A stretch of DNA of 64,000 nt, taken from positions 248,001 through 312,000 of the forward strand of contig JAHBYU010000001.1 in NCBI GenBank assembly GCA_019635775.1. The letters are read 5' to 3'. A model generated the notes under the pieces. That model did no database searches, was not told the origin of the DNA, and saw only the letters and a list, made by a program, of their open reading frames with translations. Position 1 is the stretch's first letter. Each line of letters starts with the position of its first letter. Positions 20,901 through 30,071 of this stretch are shown in pieces. The translations under genes and the position numbers were made by a program. The stretch is from Rhizobiaceae bacterium. GTDB taxonomy: Bacteria > Pseudomonadota > Alphaproteobacteria > Rhizobiales > Rhizobiaceae.

Positions 20901-23436
20901 TTGCTGTGCCGCCCTGCGGGACCTCGTCGCCCGCGAAATCGGGGCGGATGCCGATCATGTCGGCTGTCGGCTTCACAGCAATATCAAGGGAGCGTTCAAC
21001 CGCGCGTCCGCCTGCCTCGCGCATGCGCAAGGTGACGGCTGCGCTGACAAGGCGCGTGGTCGAGGGAAGCTGGTCGACCGAAACAGGGAAATTTGCCTTG
21101 CCGTCATCGCCTATGAAGGGCAGGCCGGTAAGCGGCGTGCGGTTTGCTTGCACGTCCTGCTCGTCGGCGAGGCCGAAATTATATCCCTTGAACGAATCCC
21201 ACTCACGGGTGGTGCTCAGGGTCAGTTCGCCCTCGAGCGCCAGGCCGGCCGCAGGCGCGCCATACAGGAAGCGGCCGTCGACGGTGATATTCGCCTGCTC
21301 GCCCTGCGCGATCTGCGACTTGTCGGACGTCATGTCGAACTCGACGCGATCGGGCACGAAGTCCTCGACAAGGAAGTTCTGGCTTGCCAGAGCGGCTTCC
21401 TTCGGATCGGTGTAGATCGCGACCGTCCAGGTTCCGCGCATCGCAGCGGACGAAAGGCCGAGATCGACGGCATGGCCACCGGCAGAAGCGCTTTCGGAGA
21501 CGATGCGGCGATCCTCCACGCCGTCGGGCCGGCTGAAGATGAAGGTGAGCGGCAGGTTGTCGACAGCGTCGGCGGCTCCGTCACGCGCAAGTGCGGCCAC
21601 ATGAACGGTTTCGCCCGCGCGGTATATGCCACGCTCGGTCCACGCATAAACGTCGATAGCGCCTGATGGAGACCTGCCCTCTACACCCCGATCGGAAAGG
21701 TCGAAGCCGGCCTTCGTCATGTCGAGGAAGACGAAGTCCTGGTCGCCGCTGGAAGCCATAAGCACAGCAGGCGCCATGCCGCCGTCACCGCGCACGAGGC
21801 CGGGATTGAGGGTTGCGCGGCCTTCCGCGTCAGTCGTTGCCGTCCCGAGTATTTCGTTGTTGCGGGCAAGCAGCGTCAGATCGGCATTCGCGATCGGCTT
21901 TGCCGTAGCGAGCGACCGGGCAAAAACGTTGAGGCCATCCTCCCCCGTATAGGTGGAAAGACCAATGTCGGAGACGACGAACCACTGCGTGGCCCGCGGA
22001 AGCCAGGAATCGGAGCGGTCGTCCTTCGGCTGCGCGGTCAGGACATAGACGCCTGGCTTGCGGTTCGGCAGCGCTTCGTCGACGGGGAAGCTGGTGGTGA
22101 CTTCCTTGTTAAGCTCGTTGGCGATGACAAGCTCGCCTTCCCAAACGGGCGTTCCAAGTTGCGACGACACGGTGTCGAGGTCGTAGCTGTCGAGCTGACG
22201 CAGGAACTGGTAGCCGGAGAGAAGCTGGGCAAGCGAACGGTCGCCGACGCGGAAAAGCTTCATGTCCGCGACGTCCATGTTGACGGTCACGACAGGGATG
22301 CCCCGCCGCGCCGTGGAAGGCAGAACGAAGGCGTCGCCGGTGAAGCGGGCCGTCGCCGCGCGGTCCTGCACATAGACCGAGAGAACGACGGGGCTCTCGA
22401 GCACTTCGCCAATGGCCGCCGGCAGGCCGGGACGGAAGGCGATGCGATACTGGTGGCCATGTTGCAGACCCTCGACGCAGATCTGGCGACCTTCGGCCTC
22501 GATGCTCTTCGGCGCTGCGTCGTCCAGCGTCACAAACGGCGTATAGTCGACGCCGGCCTTGACGAGATCCTCGGAAAACTGGGCGCAGACGCGCGGCGAG
22601 GCGCTGTCGGCCTCAACCGTGTGCTGGATGACGCGGAATCCCTTGCGCGCCTTCAGGTCTTCATACTCCGCGCGAACCGAAGCGGAATTCAGCAGGGCCA
22701 GACTGGCCTCGTAAGCCTGCAAGGCGGGCCTGAAGAGGTCGCGATTGTCGAGCGCGGAAGCGAGCACGGCCAAGGCATCGGCGCGAGCCGGAGCGGTGCG
22801 CGAAACCAGATAGGCATTGTAGGCGGCAGAACTCGCGTCCGTCTTGAGCTGTGCCGTTTCCTGATAGTTGATGCCCTTGACGGCGAGGGTGGCTCTCGCA
22901 AGCCTCGACCAGAGCGAGCTGTCGTCCGGCGAGATGGCGATGGCCGCGGTGAAGCGCTGAACGGCGGTTCGCGGATCGCCCGTCAGGAAGGCGCTGTCGC
23001 CCGCGTCGGCCAGCCCCGCGAGACCCTGTTCGCCAACGGCGATGCTGCCGTTCGTCAGGCGCTGCCGCAGGGACACCGATTCGTCGGTCATCCAAGCCGG
23101 GAAGAAGGAGAGCGCGGGCGGCGCACCGATATCGGGATCGCCGCTGACCCGCACGACCTTTCCAGCCACTGCCCCGTTGAAAGGCTTGATCGTTGCGAAA
23201 TCGGACTTCAGGAAGCACCATTTTGCCTTGGTGTTGTAGGTGAAGGCCCGGCACTGGCTGTCGCCCAGGCATGAGGTCTTGCACTGGTCGAGAGTCACGT
23301 TCTGTTCGGAGCGCAGATCGAAGCCGAAATAGTCGGCGTTTTCGGTCGTCACGACCTGCCGCGCTTCAAGCGCGTTTGCGCCACCGGAAAAAACAAGGAA
23401 AACGAGAGCCAGAACCGATAGAACGCGTGCGTACAT
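17977..23436 (-). CDS. Bacterial alpha-2-macroglobulin (YfhM type) with N-terminal PAN/apple domain
   Basis: Very large secreted protease-trapping protein (about 1,819 aa). The ATG at 23436 is preferred because GGGGGAG lies 6 bases before it; in-frame ATGs at 23442 and 23460 lack good spacing. A signal peptide ends near GGANA with no lipobox. Residues about 25-90 form a Cys-rich PAN/apple-like domain (LDQCKTSCLGDSQCRAFTY). Then come macroglobulin-type beta domains, including a bait-like stretch, and a thioester motif GCAEQ near residue 1369 followed by the alpha-alpha barrel region. The intact thioester puts it with the PbpC-linked class, expected to crosslink attacking proteases in the periplasm. 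It is the first gene of the operon with pbpC and the VanX-like peptidase. Confidence 0.95.
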   Translation of the reverse strand: MYARVLSVLALVFLVFSGGANALEARQVVTTENADYFGFDLRSEQNVTLDQCKTSCLGDSQCRAFTYNTKAKWCFLKSDFATIKPFNGAVAGKVVRVSGDPDIGAPPALSFFPAWMTDESVSLRQRLTNGSIAVGEQGLAGLADAGDSAFLTGDPRTAVQRFTAAIAISPDDSSLWSRLARATLAVKGINYQETAQLKTDASSAAYNAYLVSRTAPARADALAVLASALDNRDLFRPALQAYEASLALLNSASVRAEYEDLKARKGFRVIQHTVEADSASPRVCAQFSEDLVKAGVDYTPFVTLDDAAPKSIEAEGRQICVEGLQHGHQYRIAFRPGLPAAIGEVLESPVVLSVYVQDRAATARFTGDAFVLPSTARRGIPVVTVNMDVADMKLFRVGDRSLAQLLSGYQFLRQLDSYDLDTVSSQLGTPVWEGELVIANELNKEVTTSFPVDEALPNRKPGVYVLTAQPKDDRSDSWLPRATQWFVVSDIGLSTYTGEDGLNVFARSLATAKPIANADLTLLARNNEILGTATTDAEGRATLNPGLVRGDGGMAPAVLMASSGDQDFVFLDMTKAGFDLSDRGVEGRSPSGAIDVYAWTERGIYRAGETVHVAALARDGAADAVDNLPLTFIFSRPDGVEDRRIVSESASAGGHAVDLGLSSAAMRGTWTVAIYTDPKEAALASQNFLVEDFVPDRVEFDMTSDKSQIAQGEQANITVDGRFLYGAPAAGLALEGELTLSTTREWDSFKGYNFGLADEQDVQANRTPLTGLPFIGDDGKANFPVSVDQLPSTTRLVSAAVTLRMREAGGRAVERSLDIAVKPTADMIGIRPDFAGDEVPQGGTAKFSLIAADSSGQRKAIPGALWKLVKIERNYQWYRSGNYWNYEPVTFTEVVASGTIDIAADTEASISQTVDWGRYRLEIETPEPDGPITSYEFDAGWFVTATSTETPDGLEIALDKESYVPGEVAKLKVSPRFGGELLVAIGSEKLISTISATVPEGGATIDIPVGTDWGAGAYVTATLFRPGDAQESRMPARAIGLKWLKVDPGQRKLSVSTAAPEKSTPRSTLSIPVSVTGAAPGSDAYVMVAAVDVGILNLTRYEAPDPEDWYFGQRRLGLELRDLYGRLIDGSLGATGRIRTGGDGAGLVAQGSPSVEKLVAFFSGPVRLDMDGKATVDFDIPQFNGTVRIMTVAWTKEAVGHAVQDVIVRDPVVVTAALPRFLAPGDEAVMRLDVANTDGPDGDYTLAIDTNGDVSVGPIPESLTLTGGKRVTMTVPLTAETVGNAGLTVRLAHPDGLAVEQVLSLPVRPASTPVTTRMVVDLGPNGSSLRVDRELLAASLLEGGTVSVGVSQSAAFDVPSMLMTLDKYPYGCAEQTTSRALPLLYVSELAAGAGMNEEPELKERIQGAIWRVLNYQSSSGSFGLWGPGSGDLWLDAYVSDFLTRAREKGYEVPAQAMSQALSNLQNSLSYDIDLEDRGSEISYALYVLARNKRASVGDLRYYADTKLEAFSSPMAVAQLGASLALYGDAQRSEAAFSAALQLAMNTPEHDWSRSDYGSRLRDGAAMLALAAESKPMPSVVPELIKLVTAERAATRWTSTQDEAWMLLAARALQAGNAALQLTVNSAPYTGAFSSTVTGQELLAEPIVIGNAGTTPIQAVVTTVAAPVQPLPAGGDGFTIERTYYRMDGSEANVTQVTQNERFVVVLRIGESNSWPSRVLVNDLLPAGFEIDNPRLVSSADLANFGWLQRTDAAHLEFRDDRFIAAFDQNEDSNRNITLAYVVRAVTPGVFAHPAAGVEDMYRPQYSARTSTGMMEVKAP

Positions 23437-23698
23437 GCGCATCTCCCCCAAAATGGCCATATGCGTCCACCGTCACCCGCCGGACTTCCGGCACAGGTTT
23501 CGGGGGCAGGAAGTGCCGCCTGCCACGGTTTGCGCACGCCGCCCAGCGTGCTATGTCGCCAAAGCTTTCCCGCGCGGTCAAGGCAAGGACGTGACGCAGC
23601 AAAGTCCAGCCGCAATTTCTGACACTTCGATTGTGGCCCCTTTACGAGTGCTTCAAAACTTCATTCCAATTTTAGGTTTGCGGGCTACTTTGTAGGAA

Positions 23699-25636
23699 AT
23701 GACGGTCCGGGTCGCGGCAAGTGCTGGCAGAAGTATGACGGGACGCGGGATGCGCGCCCTGCTCGTGCTTCTATTGGCCGGCACGGCGGCCATGACGCAC
23801 AGCCCCTCCGCCAGCGCCTTCGAACTCTTTGGCTTCCGGCTCTGGGGTATTGGCGACGATGAGGATTCAGACATCGTCGATCCGCTGAATTATACAGTGA
23901 GCTTCACCGTGGAAGGTGATGACGAGAGGCTTCAGGAGACGCTCGAGCGTGCCTCCTCCCTCGTGCAGGATGTCGAACGCCCGGTCTCTGGCTCGCTCGG
24001 ACTTCTTGCCAGGGCGCGGGCCGATCGCGAGCAGCTTGTTGCCGCGCTTTTCACCGAGGCGCGGTATGACGGGGTGGTGAACATCACGATAGACGGGCGG
24101 GCGCTCGACGATATCGAGCCCGATGCCCAGTTCGGCGCGGGGCCGGTCCCGGTCGCCATCGTGATCGATCCAGGTCTGGTCTTTACGCTCGGGGATATCA
24201 GTCTCAATGGCGATGCCGCGGATCTTGTCCCGGCCGAATTCGGCCTGATACCCGGCGGCAATGCGAGCTCGCGCGCCGTGTTGCGCGCCGAGGCTGACAT
24301 AGTGAGGCGTTTGAAGGAAGAGGGCCGTCCGCTGGCCACGATCACCGGCCGCGAGGTGGTGGCGGATCATGACACCGCCACCCTGGACGTTTCACTGGCG
24401 GTATCGGCCGGACCCGTGGCTGGCTATGGTCCGACGACCGTGACCGGGACCGACAGCATGAATCCCGGGTTCACAGCCTATGTTGCCGACCTGAAGGAAG
24501 GGAGGACCTACTCCCCCAGGGAGATCGAGGAGGCACGCGATCGGCTGCTTGCTCTGGGCGTCTTTTCCAGCGTGACGGTGAGGCAGGGCGAGCAACTCGA
24601 TGCGAACGGCCAGATTCCCATCGAAGTGGAGGTCAGCGAGCGCAAGCTTCGCTATTTCGGCTTCGGTGCGACGCTGTCCAACACCGAGGGACTGGGCGTC
24701 GAAGGCTATTGGGGCCACCGCAACTTGTTCGGAAACGCGGAAACCTTGCGCATCGAGGGTTCGATAGGCCAGATCGGCCAGGAGGACATACAGGACTTCG
24801 ACCAGCTCAATTACCGCGCCTCGATCCTGTTCGAGAAGCCCGGCGTCATAGGACCAGATTCCAAGTTCTATTCCCGCTTCAGCTCCGTCTATGAGCACCC
24901 GGATGCGTATGATCGGTTCGCTGTCGGCCAATCGGTGGGCCTGTCCTACCAGTTCACGCGGGCACAAAGCGCCTCGGTTGAGCTCTCCCTCGAATATGAG
25001 GACGTGGAAGACTACTACAATCCGGACGGACAGCGTCATCTTCTGGCCAGCTTGCCGACGCAATATGTGTTCGACAACCGGGACAACAAGCTGGACCCAA
25101 AGCGCGGGTTCAGGGCGCTGGCCTTCGCGCAGCCTGCTCATGATTTCCTTACAGGCGCGACTTTTGTGAAGATAAGGGGCGAAGTGTCGGCCTACAGGGC
25201 AATCGACGACGCACAACGTTTCGTGCTGGCCGGACGGGTCGCGACCGGATCGATCCTTGGCGCATCGGTGGAAGAAGTGCCTGCGGACATGCGCTTCTAT
25301 GCGGGCGGCGGAGGATCGGTGCGCGGTTACAACTATCAGGGCATCGGCCCCAAGGATCCGGAAGGAAATCCAATCGGCGGCCTGTCCTACATGGAACTGT
25401 CGGGAGAGTTGCGCATACAGGTCACTGACACGATCGGAATCGTTCCTTTCCTCGACGCGGGCACGGTTTCCGAAGGCGAGTTCCTCGAGTCGGCGCGCTT
25501 CCAGATGGGTGCTGGCCTCGGGTTGCGATATCTGACGCCGTTTGGTCCGCTGCGCATCGACGCTGCCGTTCCGTTGAACCGGGAGCCCGGCGATCCGAGC
25601 TTTGCGATCTACGCCGGTGTCGGTCAGGCGTTCTGA
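23699..25636 (+). CDS. tamA: Outer-membrane translocation and assembly module protein TamA (Omp85 family)
   Basis: BamA-like outer-membrane protein of 645 aa. The N-terminus MTVRVAAS... carries a signal peptide, with the hydrophobic core near 20-34 and an AXA-type site before FELFG. POTRA domains occupy about 55-310 and a 16-strand Omp85 barrel about 320-645, ending in an outer-membrane-type C-terminus with terminal Phe (VGQAF). The lid-lock-like motif GGGSVRGYNYQG near 537-549 is characteristic of the family. An internal ATG at codon 13 is an alternative start. It is transcribed with tamB, one base between stop and start, which fixes the assignment. TamA works with TamB to fold or insert a subset of outer-membrane proteins and/or to move phospholipids. 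Confidence 0.95.
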   Translation: MTVRVAASAGRSMTGRGMRALLVLLLAGTAAMTHSPSASAFELFGFRLWGIGDDEDSDIVDPLNYTVSFTVEGDDERLQETLERASSLVQDVERPVSGSLGLLARARADREQLVAALFTEARYDGVVNITIDGRALDDIEPDAQFGAGPVPVAIVIDPGLVFTLGDISLNGDAADLVPAEFGLIPGGNASSRAVLRAEADIVRRLKEEGRPLATITGREVVADHDTATLDVSLAVSAGPVAGYGPTTVTGTDSMNPGFTAYVADLKEGRTYSPREIEEARDRLLALGVFSSVTVRQGEQLDANGQIPIEVEVSERKLRYFGFGATLSNTEGLGVEGYWGHRNLFGNAETLRIEGSIGQIGQEDIQDFDQLNYRASILFEKPGVIGPDSKFYSRFSSVYEHPDAYDRFAVGQSVGLSYQFTRAQSASVELSLEYEDVEDYYNPDGQRHLLASLPTQYVFDNRDNKLDPKRGFRALAFAQPAHDFLTGATFVKIRGEVSAYRAIDDAQRFVLAGRVATGSILGASVEEVPADMRFYAGGGGSVRGYNYQGIGPKDPEGNPIGGLSYMELSGELRIQVTDTIGIVPFLDAGTVSEGEFLESARFQMGAGLGLRYLTPFGPLRIDAAVPLNREPGDPSFAIYAGVGQAF

Positions 25637-25637
25637 G

Positions 25638-28600
25638 ATGATGCGCTGGATCAAAATCGTCCTGCGGATCGTGCGGTACGGCATTTATGCCGCGCTCGCG
25701 CTTGTCGTCGGCGCAACCGCCGTCCTGACATTGACAGAGCGGGGCCGGGAAAGCCTGGCCGGCATCATCTCGGATCTTGCCTCGTCGCCAGGACAGGTGG
25801 TCAAGATCTCTGGTCTGAATGGCATCTGGTCCGGTAATCTGACCGTTGCCAGCCTTGTTCTCGAGGACAAGGAAGGGCCTTGGCTTGTCGGGCGCGAGAT
25901 TGCCGTTGACTGGTCACCCCTTGCCCTGCTGTCCAGGACCTTGCGGGCGGAGCGTATCTCCGCCGAACGTATAGAGGTTGCAAGACGGCCTCTGCCCGTC
26001 AGCCAGCCGAAGGAGGAGCAAGGCTCGTTTTCGCTGCCCGTTTCGCTTGACCTTCGGCAGATCGACCTGCCTGATATCGCGCTCGGCCCGGCGCTGGCGG
26101 GAGGCGTGGCTTCTGTCGCCGCAAGCGGGTCCGCGCAGGTCGAGGCCGCTCCCTTGCAGGTCATGTCCAGGATCAACGTTGCGCGCAGCGACGGCCGCGC
26201 GGGGAACATCGACGCCCAGATCGAGTTCGCGCCCGCAAACAATGTTCTCAATATAAACATAAACGCCGCCGAACCGCAGGGAGGCATCATCGCCAATCTG
26301 CTTCAGCTTCCCGGCGAGCCGCCGGTGGAGATCAACGTAACCGGCAGCGGTCCGGCCGCGGACTGGGCTGGCAGCGGAACCTTCGCGGTTGACGGGAGCG
26401 TGGTCACCCGCGTCGATGCGCGCCACCAATTCACCGATCGGGGCAGCGCGGTCGAGGCGACGGGGCAGGGCGAATTCGAGCGCTTCATGCCCGAGCGTCT
26501 GCGCCCGCTGCTTGCCGGCAGCACAAGCTTCGATTTCGCAGGCGTGTTGACCTCGGAAGGTGGCCTGCAGATCGAGCGGGGAACCATCTCGAGCAGCGCC
26601 ATCACCGGGACGGCCACAGGCTCGCTGGACCCTTCGGGGGCCAGTGATTTCGCGCTCCAGGTCGAGGCCAGGGAAGGCGGCGTGGCCCTTTCCTTCGGCA
26701 CGGAGGACAGCCCGATCGACATGGTGGTGCAGCAAGCGTCCATCCGCGCGCTCGGTGACGGGCGAGAACCAAATCTTGACATCGCCGCCTCGCTAGCCAG
26801 CGTCAAGACGGAGAGCGTGGAGTTGAGGGAACTCAAGCTCGCGCTTCACTCCGATGCCTTCAACATCCAGCAGCGCACAGGGCCGGTGACCGGCACCGCA
26901 GCAGCAGCCGCGCTGATCATCGACAATCCTACGATCGCGCCGCTTGTGGCAGGCAAGATCAGCGCGGGGCTTTCCGGCGTGCTGTCAACAGATTCGCTCA
27001 CGGTCAGTGACGGCAATCTGGCAAGCGATGCGCTTACCGGAAAATTCACAGGCAGTGTGTCGTTGGTCGATGGCTCCGTGACGGTCAACATAGACGCCGA
27101 TGTTGCCTCCTCCGCGCTGCCGGCCGCTATCCGGCCGGTTCTGGCAGAACGCGTGAAGCTCGATGCCGACATTTCCCGTAACTATGAAGGCCTGGTTTCA
27201 GCCGACCCATTCACGATCGCGTCCGGTGATTTGTCGGCCTCGGGCCGCATCAGGACGGCCAACCAGGAGATCGATGCCGACATCACCGGCAAGCTCGGTG
27301 ATGTCGGGCTGCTGGCGCCAGGCGCCACCGGCGCGGTCGACCTCGCCGTCACCGCAACAGGCGCGTTGCTCAAGCCTGATGTTTCGCTGACCGTCACGAG
27401 CGACCGCATCGAGGCGGCTGGCCGTGAGATTGCCGGCCTGCGGCTGGAAGCGAAGGGCAGGGCAGATATCGACAATCCCGCTGCCGACGTCCAGCTGACG
27501 GGCACAGTCGGTGGCGAGACGCTTGATGGGCGCGCGACCTTGTCTACGGCCGGAGGAACGCGCGAGATCAAGGGGCTCAATCTCTCCCTCGGGCAAAATC
27601 GCATCTCCGGCGACCTGGTGTTGAACGAGGAATTCCTGCCGCTCGGCACAGTGGACTTCCACCTTCCCGATGTCGGTGCGCTGGCCGCCCTGGCGCTGGA
27701 AACGGTGAAGGGCGACCTTAACGGCACGATCAGCTTCACCGATCAGGCGGGAACGCCGCAGCTCGCTCTAAATGCAACGACGAAATCGCTGGTTCGCGGC
27801 GACGTTACGGCCGCCAACGTCGCCATCGATGCGACCATCAGCGACTATGTCGCGTCCCCGACCGTGTCTGGTCGGGTTCAAGCGGACACGGTGACGTCGG
27901 GCAGCACTGTGGTAAGCGACGTCGACGTCACGCTCACGCCGCAGGCTGGCTGGACCGGCTTCGACGGCGGCGCGACCGTCTCTGACATTCCGGCTCGCGC
28001 AAAAGGCCGTGTACAGGTCGCCGATGGCAGGACCGTCATTGAACTGAGCACGGGGCAGGCGACCGTGCGTGGGCTTCAGGCTGCGCTTGCGGGTCCGTCG
28101 CGCGTCGTGATCGTTGACGGTACGACGACGCTCGATCAGGTGACCGTCGGCCTCGGCGGAGGCACGGCGGTCGTGTCCGGTTCGGCAGGTTCGACCCTTG
28201 CGCTCGACGTAACCCTCAACGCGGTCCCTGCATCGGTCGTCAACAATTTTGCGCCCGGCCTCGATGCAGGCGGCACGGTTTCGGGAACGGCCCGGGTGAC
28301 GGGCGCGGCCTCCAGTCCGTCGGTTCGCTATTCGCTCGACTGGCGCGGGGCGCAGACCGCACAGACGCGGGCCGCAGGTGTCGGGCCCCTGAACGTCTCA
28401 TCCACGGGCGATTTTGCTGGCGCGCGTCTGAATTTCCAGGCAACCGCGTCCGAGGGTAGCGGGCTGGCGCTTCGCGGCGGCGGCACCGTCGACACCAGCT
28501 CGCGCGCACTGTCGCTCGATTTTTCAGGCGGTGTACCCTTCGCGGTTTTGCAGCCGCGCCTGGCAGCCTCAGGCCTGTCCCTGACCGGCACGTCGAATGT

Positions 28601-29804
28601 CAACCTGCAGGTTCGCGGCACGACAGCTTCGCCTTCCATCAGCGGTTCCCTGACCACATCGGGCGCGCGTTTCGTGGCGGCGGCGACGGGCATCGCCGTC
28701 AACGATATTCGTGCAGAGATAGCCATGGCGAACGATATCGCCACGATCCGCACCCTTACCGGCAGCCTTTCCACCGGCGGCACGATTTCCGGCTCGGGCA
28801 CGGTGGGCATTGCTGCTGGAAGCGGTTTTCCGGCGGATATCAGGCTGAGGATCGACGACGGCCGCTACACCGACGGACGCATCGTCACGACCACGCTGAA
28901 CGGCGACCTGGCAATCCGAGGCCCCCTCGTGTCGCAGCCCACGCTGTCGGGTACGATCAATCTCAACCGAACCGTCATAACCATTCCGAGCCAACTGCCT
29001 TCGTCGCTTTCGGCTCTGGACGTCCAGCACCGGAATGCGACGGCAGCGGTCATCGCACAGGCCCAGGCGCTCAACCCGTCGTCGGCCAGTGGCCAGGGGT
29101 CAGGTGCTCTGCTGCTCGACGTCACGGTGAACGCTGGCAACGAGATATTCGTTACGGGCAGGGGGCTCGACGTAGAACTCGGTGGATCTCTTCGGCTGAC
29201 CGGGTCCACGGCGTCGCCGCAAACCGTTGGCGACTTCACGCTGAGGCGCGGACGCCTGCTGATCATTGGCCGGCGCCTCACCTTTACGCGCGGGACGATC
29301 AATTTCTCCGGCTCGCTGATTCCGAATCTCGATCTTGCAGCCGATTCGGATGTCGGCAGCACACGCGTAACGATCACGGTGAGCGGTCCCGCCAACAATC
29401 CGCGTTTCGATTTCACGTCCGTTCCGTCGCTGCCTCAGGACGAAGTTCTTGCGCGACTGATTTTCGGCCGCTCGCTGTCAAATCTGTCGCCGTTACAGAT
29501 CGCGCAGCTTGCGGATGCCGCCGCCTCGCTGGCTGGCGGGGGCAGTACGTCGCTCCTTTCGTCGTTGCGAAGCCAGCTCGGCGTCGACGATCTCGACATC
29601 CAGACCAATGACGACGGCAGCACGTCTATCTCGGCTGGAAAATACCTGAACGACCGAACCTATTTCTCGCTCGAGCAGGGCGGAAAAGCAGGGTCCGGAA
29701 GGGCCAAGATCGATCTCGATATCGGGCGTGGTGTCACGCTGCGTGGTGAGGCCGGCGATGGCGGGCAGGCGAAGGGCGGAATCTTCTTCGAGCGCGAATA
29801 CTGA
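25638..29804 (+). CDS. tamB: Translocation and assembly module inner-membrane protein TamB (AsmA-like)
   Basis: Periplasm-spanning protein of about 1,388 aa, anchored by one N-terminal segment (about residues 10-30) and made of long repetitive beta-groove sequence. The C-terminal TamB domain covers about 1050-1388, with LPQDEVLARLIFGRSLSNLSPLQIAQLA the most recognisable part. The frame runs upstream into tamA, but the ATG at 25638, one base after the tamA stop, gives the proper membrane-anchor N-terminus; another ATG follows immediately. TamB contacts TamA and belongs to the AsmA-like family proposed to carry lipids between membranes. Its length is at the upper end of the usual range. Confidence 0.95.
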   Translation: MMRWIKIVLRIVRYGIYAALALVVGATAVLTLTERGRESLAGIISDLASSPGQVVKISGLNGIWSGNLTVASLVLEDKEGPWLVGREIAVDWSPLALLSRTLRAERISAERIEVARRPLPVSQPKEEQGSFSLPVSLDLRQIDLPDIALGPALAGGVASVAASGSAQVEAAPLQVMSRINVARSDGRAGNIDAQIEFAPANNVLNININAAEPQGGIIANLLQLPGEPPVEINVTGSGPAADWAGSGTFAVDGSVVTRVDARHQFTDRGSAVEATGQGEFERFMPERLRPLLAGSTSFDFAGVLTSEGGLQIERGTISSSAITGTATGSLDPSGASDFALQVEAREGGVALSFGTEDSPIDMVVQQASIRALGDGREPNLDIAASLASVKTESVELRELKLALHSDAFNIQQRTGPVTGTAAAAALIIDNPTIAPLVAGKISAGLSGVLSTDSLTVSDGNLASDALTGKFTGSVSLVDGSVTVNIDADVASSALPAAIRPVLAERVKLDADISRNYEGLVSADPFTIASGDLSASGRIRTANQEIDADITGKLGDVGLLAPGATGAVDLAVTATGALLKPDVSLTVTSDRIEAAGREIAGLRLEAKGRADIDNPAADVQLTGTVGGETLDGRATLSTAGGTREIKGLNLSLGQNRISGDLVLNEEFLPLGTVDFHLPDVGALAALALETVKGDLNGTISFTDQAGTPQLALNATTKSLVRGDVTAANVAIDATISDYVASPTVSGRVQADTVTSGSTVVSDVDVTLTPQAGWTGFDGGATVSDIPARAKGRVQVADGRTVIELSTGQATVRGLQAALAGPSRVVIVDGTTTLDQVTVGLGGGTAVVSGSAGSTLALDVTLNAVPASVVNNFAPGLDAGGTVSGTARVTGAASSPSVRYSLDWRGAQTAQTRAAGVGPLNVSSTGDFAGARLNFQATASEGSGLALRGGGTVDTSSRALSLDFSGGVPFAVLQPRLAASGLSLTGTSNVNLQVRGTTASPSISGSLTTSGARFVAAATGIAVNDIRAEIAMANDIATIRTLTGSLSTGGTISGSGTVGIAAGSGFPADIRLRIDDGRYTDGRIVTTTLNGDLAIRGPLVSQPTLSGTINLNRTVITIPSQLPSSLSALDVQHRNATAAVIAQAQALNPSSASGQGSGALLLDVTVNAGNEIFVTGRGLDVELGGSLRLTGSTASPQTVGDFTLRRGRLLIIGRRLTFTRGTINFSGSLIPNLDLAADSDVGSTRVTITVSGPANNPRFDFTSVPSLPQDEVLARLIFGRSLSNLSPLQIAQLADAAASLAGGGSTSLLSSLRSQLGVDDLDIQTNDDGSTSISAGKYLNDRTYFSLEQGGKAGSGRAKIDLDIGRGVTLRGEAGDGGQAKGGIFFEREY

Positions 29805-29995
29805 TCTTCACCTCTGGCGCACACAACTGGCATCATGCCTCGACCTTTGTGGGTCTGTGAATTCGGCTCGGGCGGCGTAGGGTCGAAGCGTGGCGAACTG
29901 TCCCGTTAAATCTCGGGCAATACCAAATTTGCGCCAAGATTGTCGCATTCGCGCATACCGGCTCCCTCTCAAAATTGCACATTTGGTTTTGGGGA

Positions 29996-30039
29996 CCGGC
30001 CAGCTGTTTTTTGACAACGCTGGCCGGATAAGAAATGCT
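29996..30039 (+). promoter_or_regulatory. Perfect 9-bp inverted repeat holding a -35-like TTGACA upstream of the ABC importer operon
   Basis: CCGGCCAGC at 29996-30004 is repeated inverted as GCTGGCCGG at 30019-30027 with a 14-base spacer. The spacer contains TTGACA (30011-30016); AATGCT at 30034-30039 is a weak -10 candidate at 17-base spacing. The first gene starts at 30072 behind GGGAG. The layout fits an operator overlapping a promoter, but a hairpin in the leader is also possible. Confidence 0.5.
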
Positions 30040-30071
30040 ACGCGGCAGAAATACAACAACGGGAGTTCGTC

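Noticed and set aside
22159-23274. 371-codon plus-strand frame inside the macroglobulin gene
   Set aside because: Shadow frame, rich in Arg/Gly, overlapping signal peptide and apple domain coding on the other strand.
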